A DNA stretch of 64,000 nt from assembly GCF_003026285.1 (NCBI RefSeq), contig NZ_PYOD01000008.1:1-64000 (forward strand). The letters run 5' to 3'. A model generated the notes under the pieces. That model worked only from the letters and a program-made list of their open reading frames with translations, was not told the origin of the DNA and ran no database searches. How positions within the stretch are numbered: position 1 is the first letter of the stretch; every line of letters starts with the position of its first letter. This document shows positions 16,872 through 25,512 of the stretch, in pieces. Both the position numbers and the translations under genes were made by a program. Origin of the DNA: Photobacterium profundum (GTDB lineage Bacteria > Pseudomonadota > Gammaproteobacteria > Enterobacterales > Vibrionaceae).

Positions 16872-19839
16872 TTGGTTGGCGTATTTTGAGGAGCGTTTAG
16901 CCCGTGAGCCACGGCTGGTACGTGAAGCGCTCCCTGCTGCCTTGACCTGGCTTACCCAGAATGCCTCGAAAACTCTCGGTGAAGTGCCACTGCCAGATAA
17001 TGCACTTGTAAAAGTGGCGGGCGATTTCTATCGCACGGCAGCGACCAGTGACGCGTTAACGGCTTATCACCAAGTACTGCTGTTGCTGTGGGAGCAACAA
17101 GTCTTGACGAATCCATTACTGCGTCAGCCTGCGGTTTGGCGTCCTCTCCCTTTGGATACGCCGACAGTGGCCCAATATCACCTGCCTGTAGGGTGTGTTG
17201 AACGTTTGACCGCAGACTTGTTACGCTCACCCATTGAAGGAAAAGAGCAAGATACGGATGAAGCAGCTTGTGGGCGGTGGTTGTTATTGGTGGCTTGGGA
17301 AAGTGGGATAGAGTCGCTAGGTACCCTCAAGGCAATGTGCCAAGCACCATTATCACAATGGATCGGGCTACAATCACCTGCGGCGTTAACCCTTTATTTG
17401 CCCGATGAAGTGACACGTATTTGGTTGGGACCGATCGGCAGTGCTTTACTGAGTTATTTATCCCCACAGCCTATTTGGACGACACTCAAACGTGATCCCC
17501 AACGCTGTATCAAGGCTTGGCTTAAGCGTGTTATTCAACGTACTGTCGAATCGTGGGAGCGAAAGCTGCTGGGTCGTATTCGGGTGAGTGAGCTAGTGAG
17601 GGATATTGGTTTGCTAACCCGCAGTATTGGGTTACGTGGAGTATGGGCGAGCTATACCCCCTTGCTAGACCCTATCATGGTCCGTGCCTTTACTGGGCAT
17701 TGTTTACCGGTGTCAGCCATTAAAGGGCATACTTTATCTGTTACGCCATTACCAGCTATTGAGGGATCCTATTCTTTCCAACAAGAGGCGGCTCTCCATC
17801 ATCAATTTCGTATTTGCCTTTCTGACTATCAACGACTTAACCCTAAAGATAACCGTCAAAAGCGATGTTACCGACAAACTCAACAACAACTTATTGCACT
17901 GACTCAACAGCCAATGTCTCGTGCGAGCCTATTGGTACTTCGTTGGCTGACGGCATTGTTTGCACATGGCTCGGCATGGAAATCAAAATTGGCCGCCAGT
18001 ACCTTGCTGACTTACCATTCTAGCCTGAGTACTTTTATTAGAACGACTTGGGATGAGGATGCTGTTTTTGAGTTATCTTCCGAGGGTTTTACCGAATGTT
18101 GCCAGAGTGGGTTAACGCAGTTTGAACAAACAGACTCTCAGTATACGGTGCTACGATTTTTACAGTTTTGCCAACAGCATCAGGGTTTGCCTATATTAGA
18201 TTTGGATGAATTGACGGTGTTGAATTCACTGGGGCGGGTACGTGCTAATTATTTACCTCCGGCTCTTTTTGATGAGGTCTGCCTGCATTTTGTGATGAAC
18301 AAAGGGCGATATGAACACCAAATTGTGTTGTTTATGCAGCTCTGTTATTACGCTGGATTGCGTGAAGATGAAGCATTATCACTGAATTGCAATGAGATCT
18401 GTTTTGATGCTGGAATGCTCTATATTACGAACGCCAAACGTCGTAAGTCACCACATGCAGAGCGTAAAATCCCGTTGGCGTTATTGCCGCCCTTTGTGGT
18501 GAAGGCGTTAAGTGCTCAGTGCGACAAACAATGGGAACGACATGCCGCCATGAGTACACCATTGTTTGATGATTGGCATTATGCAAGCCTAGAGACACAG
18601 TTTATCGACTTTCTCCGTCAGGCGATGAATGATCCAACAATAGTGACGCATAGCTTGCGTCACAGCGGTGCAAATAACTGGTTGGTGATGTTAAGTATGC
18701 TGGCATTTGATTTTAAACCGCCATCTCGACCGTACTTTTTGCGTCATGCTCTGTTTGAGTCGCCTCAATTGGAGGAGATTCGAGCGATGTTAGTGTCACT
18801 TGGTTCACCTGTGTCACTGTACTTCCCCATTTTAGAGTGGATCAGTGAACGTATTGGACATGCGGGACCGGCAACAACCCTGACAGTCTATCTACATTTA
18901 CTTGACTGGCTAGCACTACAGTTGACTGCAGCGTCATGTCAATTAAGTAAACGTGAGGTGCGACGTTGGCTATCGAATTCTAATTATTCTTTTACACAGC
19001 AAAAGCATGTTTTTGTCTCTCCATTGATAGGTGAAGAAGAAGTCGTAGGCTCAATGTCTAATCGCTATCTCGGTGATGACTATCGCAGAGCACCTTCACT
19101 AAATGACTGTAAAGTAGGAGAGATTGTTCCAGAAGTCTTATTGAGCATTGCGATTAAGCGACTTGTCGGCTGCCAATGCTTTTCGCAGGTGGATGCGCCT
19201 TCGGTGACGACATCAGTGGCGACTGTATTACCTTTTAGTCTCTTCGCTTTAGAAGTGCGTCATGTTTCTTTAGGGACGGCGGATTGTAATTTGTCCCCCT
19301 GCTTTTTGGCTTGGTTACAACAGTCTAATACATCATTACCTTCACTGACAGTGATTGCTCGACAGCAACCGGCTTGGTTGCGTTTGTGTCAATCTCTCGA
19401 GATCGCTTGGCCTACTCGGACGCGTGTGGCATTGAGGGGATTGTCGACCTTGCGGCATTATTGTCGTACCGAAAAATCCATTATGGCGATTAGGGTACTG
19501 AATCGCGTGTTATACGGCTACCGAGTGTTGGGGCTTCAGGGCTTGACACTTGCCATTCATGCGCAAGATACACAGAGTCCAACGGCTTCTATGTGGCATC
19601 GAACCATTACTCGACATGGTTATAAAGTGCACTGGGTGCCTAGCGAGAGTAAGCGTGTCAGTGCCACAGTTAAACCTTTCCGTTTTGCTTGGCCATTATG
19701 GAATGATATTGATGCGATTGCAGGGTTGATTATGGCTTACGAGGATTATTGTCGCACATCCTTGCTGATTTCACCTTCAATGGTCAAAGAGTTAAAGGTG
19801 AGTGAGAAAAAGGGACATGAACAAGGAGTCATTCGATGA
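16864..19839 (+). CDS. Large tyrosine site-specific recombinase
   Basis: A 991-residue protein with a complete tyrosine recombinase catalytic set: R500 in YYAGLREDEAL, a lysine in the TNAKRRKSPHAERKIPL beta-hairpin near 530, H596 and R599 in HSLRHSG, H666 in RIGHAGP, and the nucleophile Y676 in LTVYLH. The domain is flanked by about 400 residues upstream, including a probable core-binding helical domain at 360-450, and about 300 residues downstream of the tyrosine. Most integrases are 300-450 residues long, so both extensions are unusual. It overlaps both neighbours (8 and 4 bases). It is the probable DNA-cutting enzyme of the module. A gamma-mobile-trio or Tn554-type relative is possible but unproven. 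Confidence 0.8.
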   Translation: MRDWLAYFEERLAREPRLVREALPAALTWLTQNASKTLGEVPLPDNALVKVAGDFYRTAATSDALTAYHQVLLLLWEQQVLTNPLLRQPAVWRPLPLDTPTVAQYHLPVGCVERLTADLLRSPIEGKEQDTDEAACGRWLLLVAWESGIESLGTLKAMCQAPLSQWIGLQSPAALTLYLPDEVTRIWLGPIGSALLSYLSPQPIWTTLKRDPQRCIKAWLKRVIQRTVESWERKLLGRIRVSELVRDIGLLTRSIGLRGVWASYTPLLDPIMVRAFTGHCLPVSAIKGHTLSVTPLPAIEGSYSFQQEAALHHQFRICLSDYQRLNPKDNRQKRCYRQTQQQLIALTQQPMSRASLLVLRWLTALFAHGSAWKSKLAASTLLTYHSSLSTFIRTTWDEDAVFELSSEGFTECCQSGLTQFEQTDSQYTVLRFLQFCQQHQGLPILDLDELTVLNSLGRVRANYLPPALFDEVCLHFVMNKGRYEHQIVLFMQLCYYAGLREDEALSLNCNEICFDAGMLYITNAKRRKSPHAERKIPLALLPPFVVKALSAQCDKQWERHAAMSTPLFDDWHYASLETQFIDFLRQAMNDPTIVTHSLRHSGANNWLVMLSMLAFDFKPPSRPYFLRHALFESPQLEEIRAMLVSLGSPVSLYFPILEWISERIGHAGPATTLTVYLHLLDWLALQLTAASCQLSKREVRRWLSNSNYSFTQQKHVFVSPLIGEEEVVGSMSNRYLGDDYRRAPSLNDCKVGEIVPEVLLSIAIKRLVGCQCFSQVDAPSVTTSVATVLPFSLFALEVRHVSLGTADCNLSPCFLAWLQQSNTSLPSLTVIARQQPAWLRLCQSLEIAWPTRTRVALRGLSTLRHYCRTEKSIMAIRVLNRVLYGYRVLGLQGLTLAIHAQDTQSPTASMWHRTITRHGYKVHWVPSESKRVSATVKPFRFAWPLWNDIDAIAGLIMAYEDYCRTSLLISPSMVKELKVSEKKGHEQGVIR

Positions 19840-21068
19840 CAATAACGCTGACATTAGCTTCGGATTGGGATAAAAAGGTGCTGCATTTCTTGCATAAAGT
19901 GATCACTGATTCAGAACACCCATTTGTCATGCTAACGGTACAACCTGGCGATAAGGTGCTCTCGTTGATTAGCAGTATAGGGGCGAAGAGCAATATACAA
20001 CTGCATTATGTTTGGCAATTACTGGGCCCTCCCATGCTACAAGCCTTGCACTATAAAGTAAAAGCTTCGGGTCTTAGTAATATTCTAAAAAAACTGCAGT
20101 ATGGGTTGCCTGTTCAGATGACCATCGAAGATGGGAAGATTGATATTAAGTCTCTTCAACCTAAAAAACAGCCTGATTTATTCGATCATTATTTAGCGGA
20201 TGATAGTAGTTCTAAATATTGGTTAGAGATTCTTTCTGACGAGTATAGCCGTGAATTTGAGATGTATCAGGTCGATAAAACCTTGTCAGTTAGGCTTGCA
20301 GCAGCAGTTTTTGGGGAGCACCTGGAACGCGTAGGGAAGTACATCAAACACAGTCCACTTAATATTGGTGATGTGCCTAATCTTCATTTGAATTTTACCC
20401 AAGAACAAGTGTCGATACAGGGGCAAGTCTCGGGAGATGCTGTGTCTATCATTCAACCTTGCCGTATTGATGCTTACTTGCTGTCGGAGCGGTTTTTCTC
20501 ACCCACTATTGCATTGTCATATGAACAGGCTATGAAATTGGAGCCGCTATTGCAGCTTTGTCCAGGGAGTATCACTGTAAGTCTGCTAGAAAATGCCATG
20601 TTGATTGAACGTCCTGATTGGGCCTTATTACTTAATTTGGCGAGACCGACGATTGACGGTCAAGCATTAGAAAAGAGACTTGATGCGAGTTTTTCTGAGG
20701 TTGGGTGTGCATTGCAGGCTCCGATATTACTTAATACACTGGAGGATATTGCCATTGCCGATCGTGTAGAAAAAGAACTTGTGCATGTGGTTGCATTTAG
20801 TCATTCTCATCCTAATTTTCATAATGAATTTAGGCTTGGAATGAATCAGGATGGTGTGGGGGCGCTGTTTCCAATTAAAATGGCTCATCCTTTAACGGCA
20901 GATCTGAAGATTTGCTGCAATCTTGTGAACCTTAAGCGTGTACTAGAGAGCTTACCGAGTCAGTCCCGTTGGATATATCTTCCTGCTCAGCAAGCTCTGT
21001 TATTCTACGATGATATAAAAGCAATGCGCTTTGTGATGGCATGCCGGCAATCTTGTCTCAGTTATTGA
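19836..21068 (+). CDS. Possible sliding-clamp-fold (DnaN-like) protein of the recombinase module
   Basis: A 410-residue protein without an obvious family motif. Its C-terminal half can be laid along bacterial DnaN segment by segment. An ALSYEQAMKLEPLLQL helix is followed by a strand pair, as in the DnaN second domain. The last 50 residues (strand, NLVNLKRVLESL helix, two strands, then FVMACR) match the DnaN third domain that ends in a VVMPMRL-type strand. Residues 90-220 contain similar strand-helix units. No motif proves this; structure prediction would decide. The gene starts inside the stop of the recombinase gene (ATGA) and is last in the operon. If correct, the module pairs a recombinase with its own clamp-like factor. 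Confidence 0.5.
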   Translation: MTITLTLASDWDKKVLHFLHKVITDSEHPFVMLTVQPGDKVLSLISSIGAKSNIQLHYVWQLLGPPMLQALHYKVKASGLSNILKKLQYGLPVQMTIEDGKIDIKSLQPKKQPDLFDHYLADDSSSKYWLEILSDEYSREFEMYQVDKTLSVRLAAAVFGEHLERVGKYIKHSPLNIGDVPNLHLNFTQEQVSIQGQVSGDAVSIIQPCRIDAYLLSERFFSPTIALSYEQAMKLEPLLQLCPGSITVSLLENAMLIERPDWALLLNLARPTIDGQALEKRLDASFSEVGCALQAPILLNTLEDIAIADRVEKELVHVVAFSHSHPNFHNEFRLGMNQDGVGALFPIKMAHPLTADLKICCNLVNLKRVLESLPSQSRWIYLPAQQALLFYDDIKAMRFVMACRQSCLSY

Positions 21069-21099
21069 TCATAATTAATCTTTGATGATTTGTATGATG

Positions 21100-21142
21100 A
21101 ATGATGCAGATCAATAAAATATTCACGCCCTTCGCATAGTAT
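21100..21142 (+). promoter_or_regulatory. FNR-like box and -10 element before selC
   Basis: ATGATGCAGATCAA (21101-21114) matches the FNR consensus TTGATNNNNATCAA except for its first base. A TAGTAT -10 box lies at 21137-21142, which places the box centre about 41.5 bases before the predicted start near 21149, the classical spacing for FNR activation. The same 12 bases ATGCAGATCAAT occur in the box before fhlA. Confidence 0.55.
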
Positions 21143-21154
21143 GCACGCAGTTTC

Positions 21155-21246
21155 GGAATGAGATGAGGTCTGGTGGCCTTCTCGGTCTTCAAAACCGATG
21201 TGAGCTGAATAGGCTCTGGCAGGTTCAATTCCTGCCTCTTCCGCCA
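21155..21246 (+). tRNA. selC: tRNA-Sec (anticodon UCA)
   Basis: A 92-base RNA with a 5-bp anticodon stem (TCGGT/ACCGA), the loop CTTCAAA with anticodon TCA, a long variable arm (GAGC/GCTC), a T arm (GCAGG-TTCAATT-CCTGC) and an encoded CCA. Like other bacterial selC genes it starts with GGAA. The acceptor is odd: the 5' strand reads GGAATGAG (8 bases) but the 3' strand is CTCTTCC (7 bases), leaving an unpaired T at 21159 instead of the usual 8-bp acceptor. It lies directly before selA-selB and close after the recombinase module. It delivers selenocysteine to the UGA codon of fdhF. Confidence 0.92.
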
Positions 21247-21340
21247 TTTCAAGCGCTTAAAATGGCTCCTTCAGTACAAACTATGTTTGAAATAAAAGCA
21301 TAGTCATTGTTATGTCTGGACCAGTTCAAGGAATGCGCCA

Positions 21341-22711
21341 ATGGCTGTCAACACCGCAATTAATTATCGTCTCCCTCAAGTCGAACAACTTCTGCAATAT
21401 CCTTCTCTACAGACATACATTTTGGCCTTGAGCCGACCTGTTGTGACTGACATTATTCGCTCTCAGTTTGCCCTTCTTCGCCAGTCTGAGCGATTTCAAG
21501 AGCAAGGTGTTGAAGGCGTTGATGTGCTCGCTGTGGTGATAAAAGCCTGTGAGGTTCAGCAGGGTAAGCGCCAAGTGAGAGTGATTAATGCCACCGGCAT
21601 TGCAGTACATACCAACTTAGGCCGCTCGCCAATTGCAACGGAACTCTGGGATAGCGCACGAGAGGTGAATACAGGCTACAGTAACCTCGAGCTAGAACTT
21701 GCTACGGGTAAGCGTGGTGGCCGTAATGGTTTGTTACCCACGTTAGTGAATGCATGGCTGGGTGCTGAAGATTGTGTCATCGTCAACAATAACGCGGCGT
21801 CTCTTTATTTGATTTTGCATGCACTGGCCGCAGGCAAAGAAGTAATTGTTTCTCGTGGTGAGCAAATACAGATTGGTGGTGGTTTTCGTATTCCCGATAT
21901 TCTGGCGTTGTCTGGTTGTAAATTGGTTGAGGTGGGCACCACCAATATCACCACCAGCGATGATTATATCAATGCGCTCACCGATAATACCGCGATGGTA
22001 TTAATGGTGCACCAGTCGAACTTTTCGATTCAAGGGTTTACCGAGTCACCGGATATTCAGGATGTGGCCAAGCGTTTACCTGAGCATGTTCAGTTGGTGG
22101 TTGATCAAGGCTCAGGCTTGTCATCAGAACAATACGCCAATAGCGAAACGTCACTTTCCCGATATTTGCATATGGGGGCTGATCTGGTGTGCTTCTCTGG
22201 CGATAAGATCCTCGGTGGCCCACAAGCTGGGATAATTGCTGGGCGTCAGGGTTTAACTCAAGTGTTGTTGAAAAATCCGATGATGCGGGCATTCCGAGCC
22301 GGGCGTATTGTTCTGGCGTTGCTGGAAGAGTTACTGGTTAAAAAGCTCAATCAAGAACCTTCAGGTGAAGGTGTTGCACAGCATACTCTTCTGCGTTGCC
22401 GACATACCCGTATTTTGGCTGATCGCCTCACAGTAAAATGGTCACCGTATGCTGAGGTCGTTTCGATGGAAATGCAGGTCGGCGGGGGATCTATTCCATC
22501 CGAAACCTATGCTTGTTTCGGTCTTGCCTTGTCGCTTCCGGGGAAGGCACAACAACATCTCGATGCCTTTCGGGTAATGCCGACGCCGATTATTGCTTAT
22601 TTGCATGCTGATCGGTTGATGTTGAATTTGGCGACGCTGCTTGATGATGATCTTCCTCGCTTTGAAGCGCAAATAGAACACTACCTGCAACGTTTCCTGT
22701 CAATAGGTTGA
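21341..22711 (+). CDS. selA: L-seryl-tRNA(Sec) selenium transferase
   Basis: A PLP enzyme that turns Ser-tRNA(Sec) into Sec-tRNA(Sec) with selenophosphate. Signatures: INATGIAVHTNLGRSP near residues 83-98, the EQIQIGGGFRIPDI region, DQGSG, and the PLP-binding lysine in FSGDKILGGPQAG. At 456 residues it is normal length. An AAGGA ribosome site lies 7-8 bases before the ATG. It follows selC by 94 bases and precedes selB by 7. selD, needed for selenophosphate, is not in this window. Confidence 0.96.
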   Translation: MAVNTAINYRLPQVEQLLQYPSLQTYILALSRPVVTDIIRSQFALLRQSERFQEQGVEGVDVLAVVIKACEVQQGKRQVRVINATGIAVHTNLGRSPIATELWDSAREVNTGYSNLELELATGKRGGRNGLLPTLVNAWLGAEDCVIVNNNAASLYLILHALAAGKEVIVSRGEQIQIGGGFRIPDILALSGCKLVEVGTTNITTSDDYINALTDNTAMVLMVHQSNFSIQGFTESPDIQDVAKRLPEHVQLVVDQGSGLSSEQYANSETSLSRYLHMGADLVCFSGDKILGGPQAGIIAGRQGLTQVLLKNPMMRAFRAGRIVLALLEELLVKKLNQEPSGEGVAQHTLLRCRHTRILADRLTVKWSPYAEVVSMEMQVGGGSIPSETYACFGLALSLPGKAQQHLDAFRVMPTPIIAYLHADRLMLNLATLLDDDLPRFEAQIEHYLQRFLSIG

Positions 22712-22718
22712 ATACACG

Positions 22719-24569
22719 ATGATACATACAAAAAATGTGGTGCCTACCTATCAGGCTGTCATTGGGTTAGCAGGCCATGTTGATCATGGAAAGACCGCGT
22801 TGATTGAAGCGTTGACAGGCATTGTTACTGCACGGCCTCATGAACAAGTATTGGGGATGACCCAGGACTTGGGTTTCGCGCATTTTCAAGATGATCATGG
22901 CAATACGATTGGCGTTATTGATGTGCCAGGACACGAGCGGTATTTGCGCAATATGGTTGCTGGGGTATGGCATCTCAATGCGTTAATTCTGGTGGTGGCA
23001 GCCGATGAAGGCTGGATGCCGATGACGACCTCCCATGTTCAGGTTGCTCACGCAATGGGAATTGAAGAGATCATCTTGTGCATAAACAAGCGAGACAAGG
23101 TTTCGCCTGAGCGGTTGAGTGAAGTAGAAGAACAAGCGCTGGAAAATGTCATGGAGATGACGGATCTGGTGCCGGAATTGATATCAGTCTCGGCGCTGCA
23201 GCAAGATAATATATCTGCGTTACGGCGGTTAGTTATCGAGACGATTACCCGGACATGCAAGGTACCAATGCCTAGCGAACCAGAGTCTGAATCGTCTGTC
23301 GGTAGAAATTCACCGTTGCTATATGTTGATCGGGCCTTTGTTGTTAATGGGATCGGCACTGTTGTGACTGGTACCTTGGCACAAGGTTGTTTGCGTATTG
23401 GCGATAAGGTGCGCTGCTATCCTCAAGGAAAAGTTGGGACTGTCCGCTCGATTCAGGCTTATCATCAACAGTTGGATTCGGTATCGGGAACTTGCCGGGT
23501 TGCAGTCAATGTCAAAGGCCTGACTCGTAAGGATGTCGGGCGGGGCCATCTCCTGACCGGTTGTGAGTTGGTGATCCCATTGACCGAACACTGCATTGTG
23601 CGTATCAGTCAAACCAAGACGATACTGCCGGTTAGGCGTCAGCGTGAGGTTGAGGTGGCCATCGGCACATGGCACGGTGTTGCCAAGCTTTGTTATATCC
23701 CCGATACACAATTGGCACGGTTAGTTTTTAAGCAGCCGTTACCCCTTCAGTTCGCTCAGCGTGTTGCGATTATTCTCAAAGGAGGAAGTCGCTTGCTGCA
23801 TGGCGGCGAGGTGGTTTGGTGTGACTTTATTCCATCTGGACGCAAACGACAGATCTATGATGAACTTGACCAACTGCCGGCGGTTTTGGCTCCGGAACTT
23901 AAATTCCAGATCTTGCTTAACCTTCAGGGATATTTTGATACCAGTAAGGTCGGGATGATCAAGGAATATCAAGGCCGTTATCTTGCTCCATTCATGTTTC
24001 AACCGGAATGGCTGGTAGATATTGAGCATACTCTACTTACCATGCTGGCCGAGAAAGGCGCAATGGGGATCGGCGAGATTGGCAGCCGACTACGGTTGGA
24101 TGAGGCAGTACTATCGGTGATTGTACAGGCAATAAAGCAACAAGATAAAGTGCATTTAAGCCAAGGTAAGTGGTGTCTTGGTCAGGGTGATAATGAGGAC
24201 GATCTGCCTGCCGAGGTATTGGCATTGTTAGAGCAAATTCGAGCGTTGGGAAAGACGGGTTTAGAGCTGAATAAGGTATCGGTGGCAGGCGGGAAGAAAT
24301 GGCTGCGTCAGCTGGCACACTACAAGTATATTACAGCGCTAGATGAAACGATTTATTATGACATGGCCTTGTATCAAGATATCGTCCAAGCGGTGGTTGC
24401 GGATCATCAGGCACTGGACCGTATCACAATGAATGATATTAAAACGCGTGCTGGACTAAGCCGAAAATATGCGATTCCACTTGCCAATCGAATGGAAAAA
24501 GATGGTTGGGTAAGGCGTGATGGCGACGAGCGGATTATTCTCCGCGCTTGGCAATCGGTACCTGTATAA
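22719..24569 (+). CDS. selB: Selenocysteine-specific elongation factor
   Basis: A translation GTPase that brings Sec-tRNA(Sec) to UGA codons marked by SECIS hairpins. The G1 loop is GHVDHGKT, G3 is DVPGHE and G4 is NKRD. The C-terminal third contains the winged-helix repeats (for example EIGSRLRLDEAVLSVIVQAIKQQDKVHL and the final RAGLSRKYAIPLANRMEKDGWVRRDGDERIIL) that bind the SECIS. At 616 residues it matches E. coli SelB (614). The switch I region reads HEQVLGMTQDLGF instead of the usual EEKKRGMTIDLGY, so this is a divergent lineage of SelB. It ends at a strong terminator. Confidence 0.93.
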   Translation: MIHTKNVVPTYQAVIGLAGHVDHGKTALIEALTGIVTARPHEQVLGMTQDLGFAHFQDDHGNTIGVIDVPGHERYLRNMVAGVWHLNALILVVAADEGWMPMTTSHVQVAHAMGIEEIILCINKRDKVSPERLSEVEEQALENVMEMTDLVPELISVSALQQDNISALRRLVIETITRTCKVPMPSEPESESSVGRNSPLLYVDRAFVVNGIGTVVTGTLAQGCLRIGDKVRCYPQGKVGTVRSIQAYHQQLDSVSGTCRVAVNVKGLTRKDVGRGHLLTGCELVIPLTEHCIVRISQTKTILPVRRQREVEVAIGTWHGVAKLCYIPDTQLARLVFKQPLPLQFAQRVAIILKGGSRLLHGGEVVWCDFIPSGRKRQIYDELDQLPAVLAPELKFQILLNLQGYFDTSKVGMIKEYQGRYLAPFMFQPEWLVDIEHTLLTMLAEKGAMGIGEIGSRLRLDEAVLSVIVQAIKQQDKVHLSQGKWCLGQGDNEDDLPAEVLALLEQIRALGKTGLELNKVSVAGGKKWLRQLAHYKYITALDETIYYDMALYQDIVQAVVADHQALDRITMNDIKTRAGLSRKYAIPLANRMEKDGWVRRDGDERIILRAWQSVPV

Positions 24570-24636
24570 GTGGAAGAAAGACTGATAAAAAATATCGGTA
24601 AAAATGACAGTGTAAAGGGTAGAAGAATAATTGAGA

Positions 24637-24676
24637 GAAAGGCGGTAGGCACATCGGTGTCTGCCGCCTTTTTTGT
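24637..24676 (+). terminator. Rho-independent terminator after selB
   Basis: AAAGGCGGTAGGCAC pairs with GTGTCTGCCGCCTTTTTT with an ATCG loop, leaving slight imperfections in the middle. The T run is clear. The stem happens to contain GGCGGTAG. Confidence 0.85.
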
Positions 24677-24728
24677 TGCGTGGAAGGTACTGGTCAATAA
24701 GGGGCTTGGTTGGAGAACCTCTGTCATT

Positions 24729-24761
24729 CGACACTATTGTCGACATCGACTGTCGATGACA
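24729..24761 (+). promoter_or_regulatory. Candidate FhlA upstream activating sites for the hyc operon
   Basis: A cluster of CGACA (24729-24733), the palindrome TGTCGACA (24738-24745) and TGTCGATGACA (24751-24761), about 90-120 bases upstream of the -24 element. The same TGTCGACA palindrome recurs before the other sigma-54 promoter at 32640. Assignment to FhlA is inference from placement and repetition. Confidence 0.6.
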
Positions 24762-24848
24762 GTTAGTTGTTGACCTTAGGCCTATGACACAAGTGAGTAA
24801 TGCGCTTAAGTTGTTGATTTTTAGTTTTTAATTGGTATTTCTAATAGA

Positions 24849-24863
24849 TGGCATAGTACTTGC
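24849..24863 (+). promoter_or_regulatory. Sigma-54 promoter of hycBCDEFGHI
   Basis: TGGCATAGTACTTGC has the -24 GG and -12 GC doublets 12 bases apart, matching TGGCACN5TTGC except at one position. Transcription would begin about 12 bases after the GC, leaving a short leader before the hycB ATG at 24898. Confidence 0.85.
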
Positions 24864-24897
24864 TATTTAAAGGCTTTAGCAATTGACTAGGAACGTC

Positions 24898-25512
24898 ATG
24901 AAAAGCTTTGTAATTGCAGATCCTATGAAGTGTATTGGTTGTGGCACCTGCATGGCTGCGTGCTCAACGGTACATAAAAAAGAAGGTCTGCAAAGCCATC
25001 CCCGGCTGACGGTGATCAAGCATGAAGATGCAACAGCACCTGTTATGTGTCGCCATTGTGAAGACGCCCCTTGCGCTAAGGTGTGTCCTGTTCAGGCTAT
25101 CACCAAAGAAGGCGATCGGGTTTTACTGAACGAGACCCTGTGTATCGGTTGTACATTGTGTGCCGTAGCCTGCCCGTTTGGTGCGATTGCCTTTGATGGT
25201 AGCCGTCCTGTGGCGATGGCAAATAGCTACGATACGTTTATCCCTTCTACTCCTCGATCCAGTAACCCATCTACCTCGGTGCCCAGTACGTTCGGTCAAG
25301 ATATTTTGGCTTGGGAACCTGGGGTGAAAAGCATTGCCGTGAAATGTGATTTGTGTGGTTTTCGTGAGGATGGCCCAGCCTGTGTGGAGGTCTGCCCGAC
25401 TCAAGCGCTGGTCGTGGTTGATGAAGCGAGTATGACCAAAGCACGTCGAGTGAAACGCCAGTGTGCTGCAGAAAGTTCTGCATTAGTTAAATGTGGAGTA
25501 GTAACAGAATGA
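24898..25512 (+). CDS. hycB: Formate hydrogenlyase iron-sulfur electron carrier subunit
   Basis: A 204-residue protein with four 4Fe-4S cysteine clusters: CIGCGTCMAAC near residues 12-22, CRHCEDAPCAKVCP, CIGCTLCAVACP and CDLCGFREDGPACVEVCP. It passes electrons from formate dehydrogenase FdhF to the hydrogenase arm. ATG 24898 follows an AGGA ribosome site; a TTG 15 bases upstream is less likely. It is the first gene after the sigma-54 promoter, and its stop overlaps the hycC start (ATGA). HydN (32716) is a paralog, but the position at the head of the hyc operon supports HycB. Confidence 0.9.
   Translation: MKSFVIADPMKCIGCGTCMAACSTVHKKEGLQSHPRLTVIKHEDATAPVMCRHCEDAPCAKVCPVQAITKEGDRVLLNETLCIGCTLCAVACPFGAIAFDGSRPVAMANSYDTFIPSTPRSSNPSTSVPSTFGQDILAWEPGVKSIAVKCDLCGFREDGPACVEVCPTQALVVVDEASMTKARRVKRQCAAESSALVKCGVVTE

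Noticed and set aside
21058..21252. Minus-strand open frames reading ...AEEAGIEPARAYSAHIGFEDREG...
   Set aside because: They run antisense across the tRNA-Sec gene. This kind of product is a known annotation artefact over selC.
24641..24648. GGCGGTAG resembling the ops element of RfaH-controlled polysaccharide operons
   Set aside because: It lies in the stem of the selB terminator, does not continue as the full ops sequence, and no polysaccharide gene follows.
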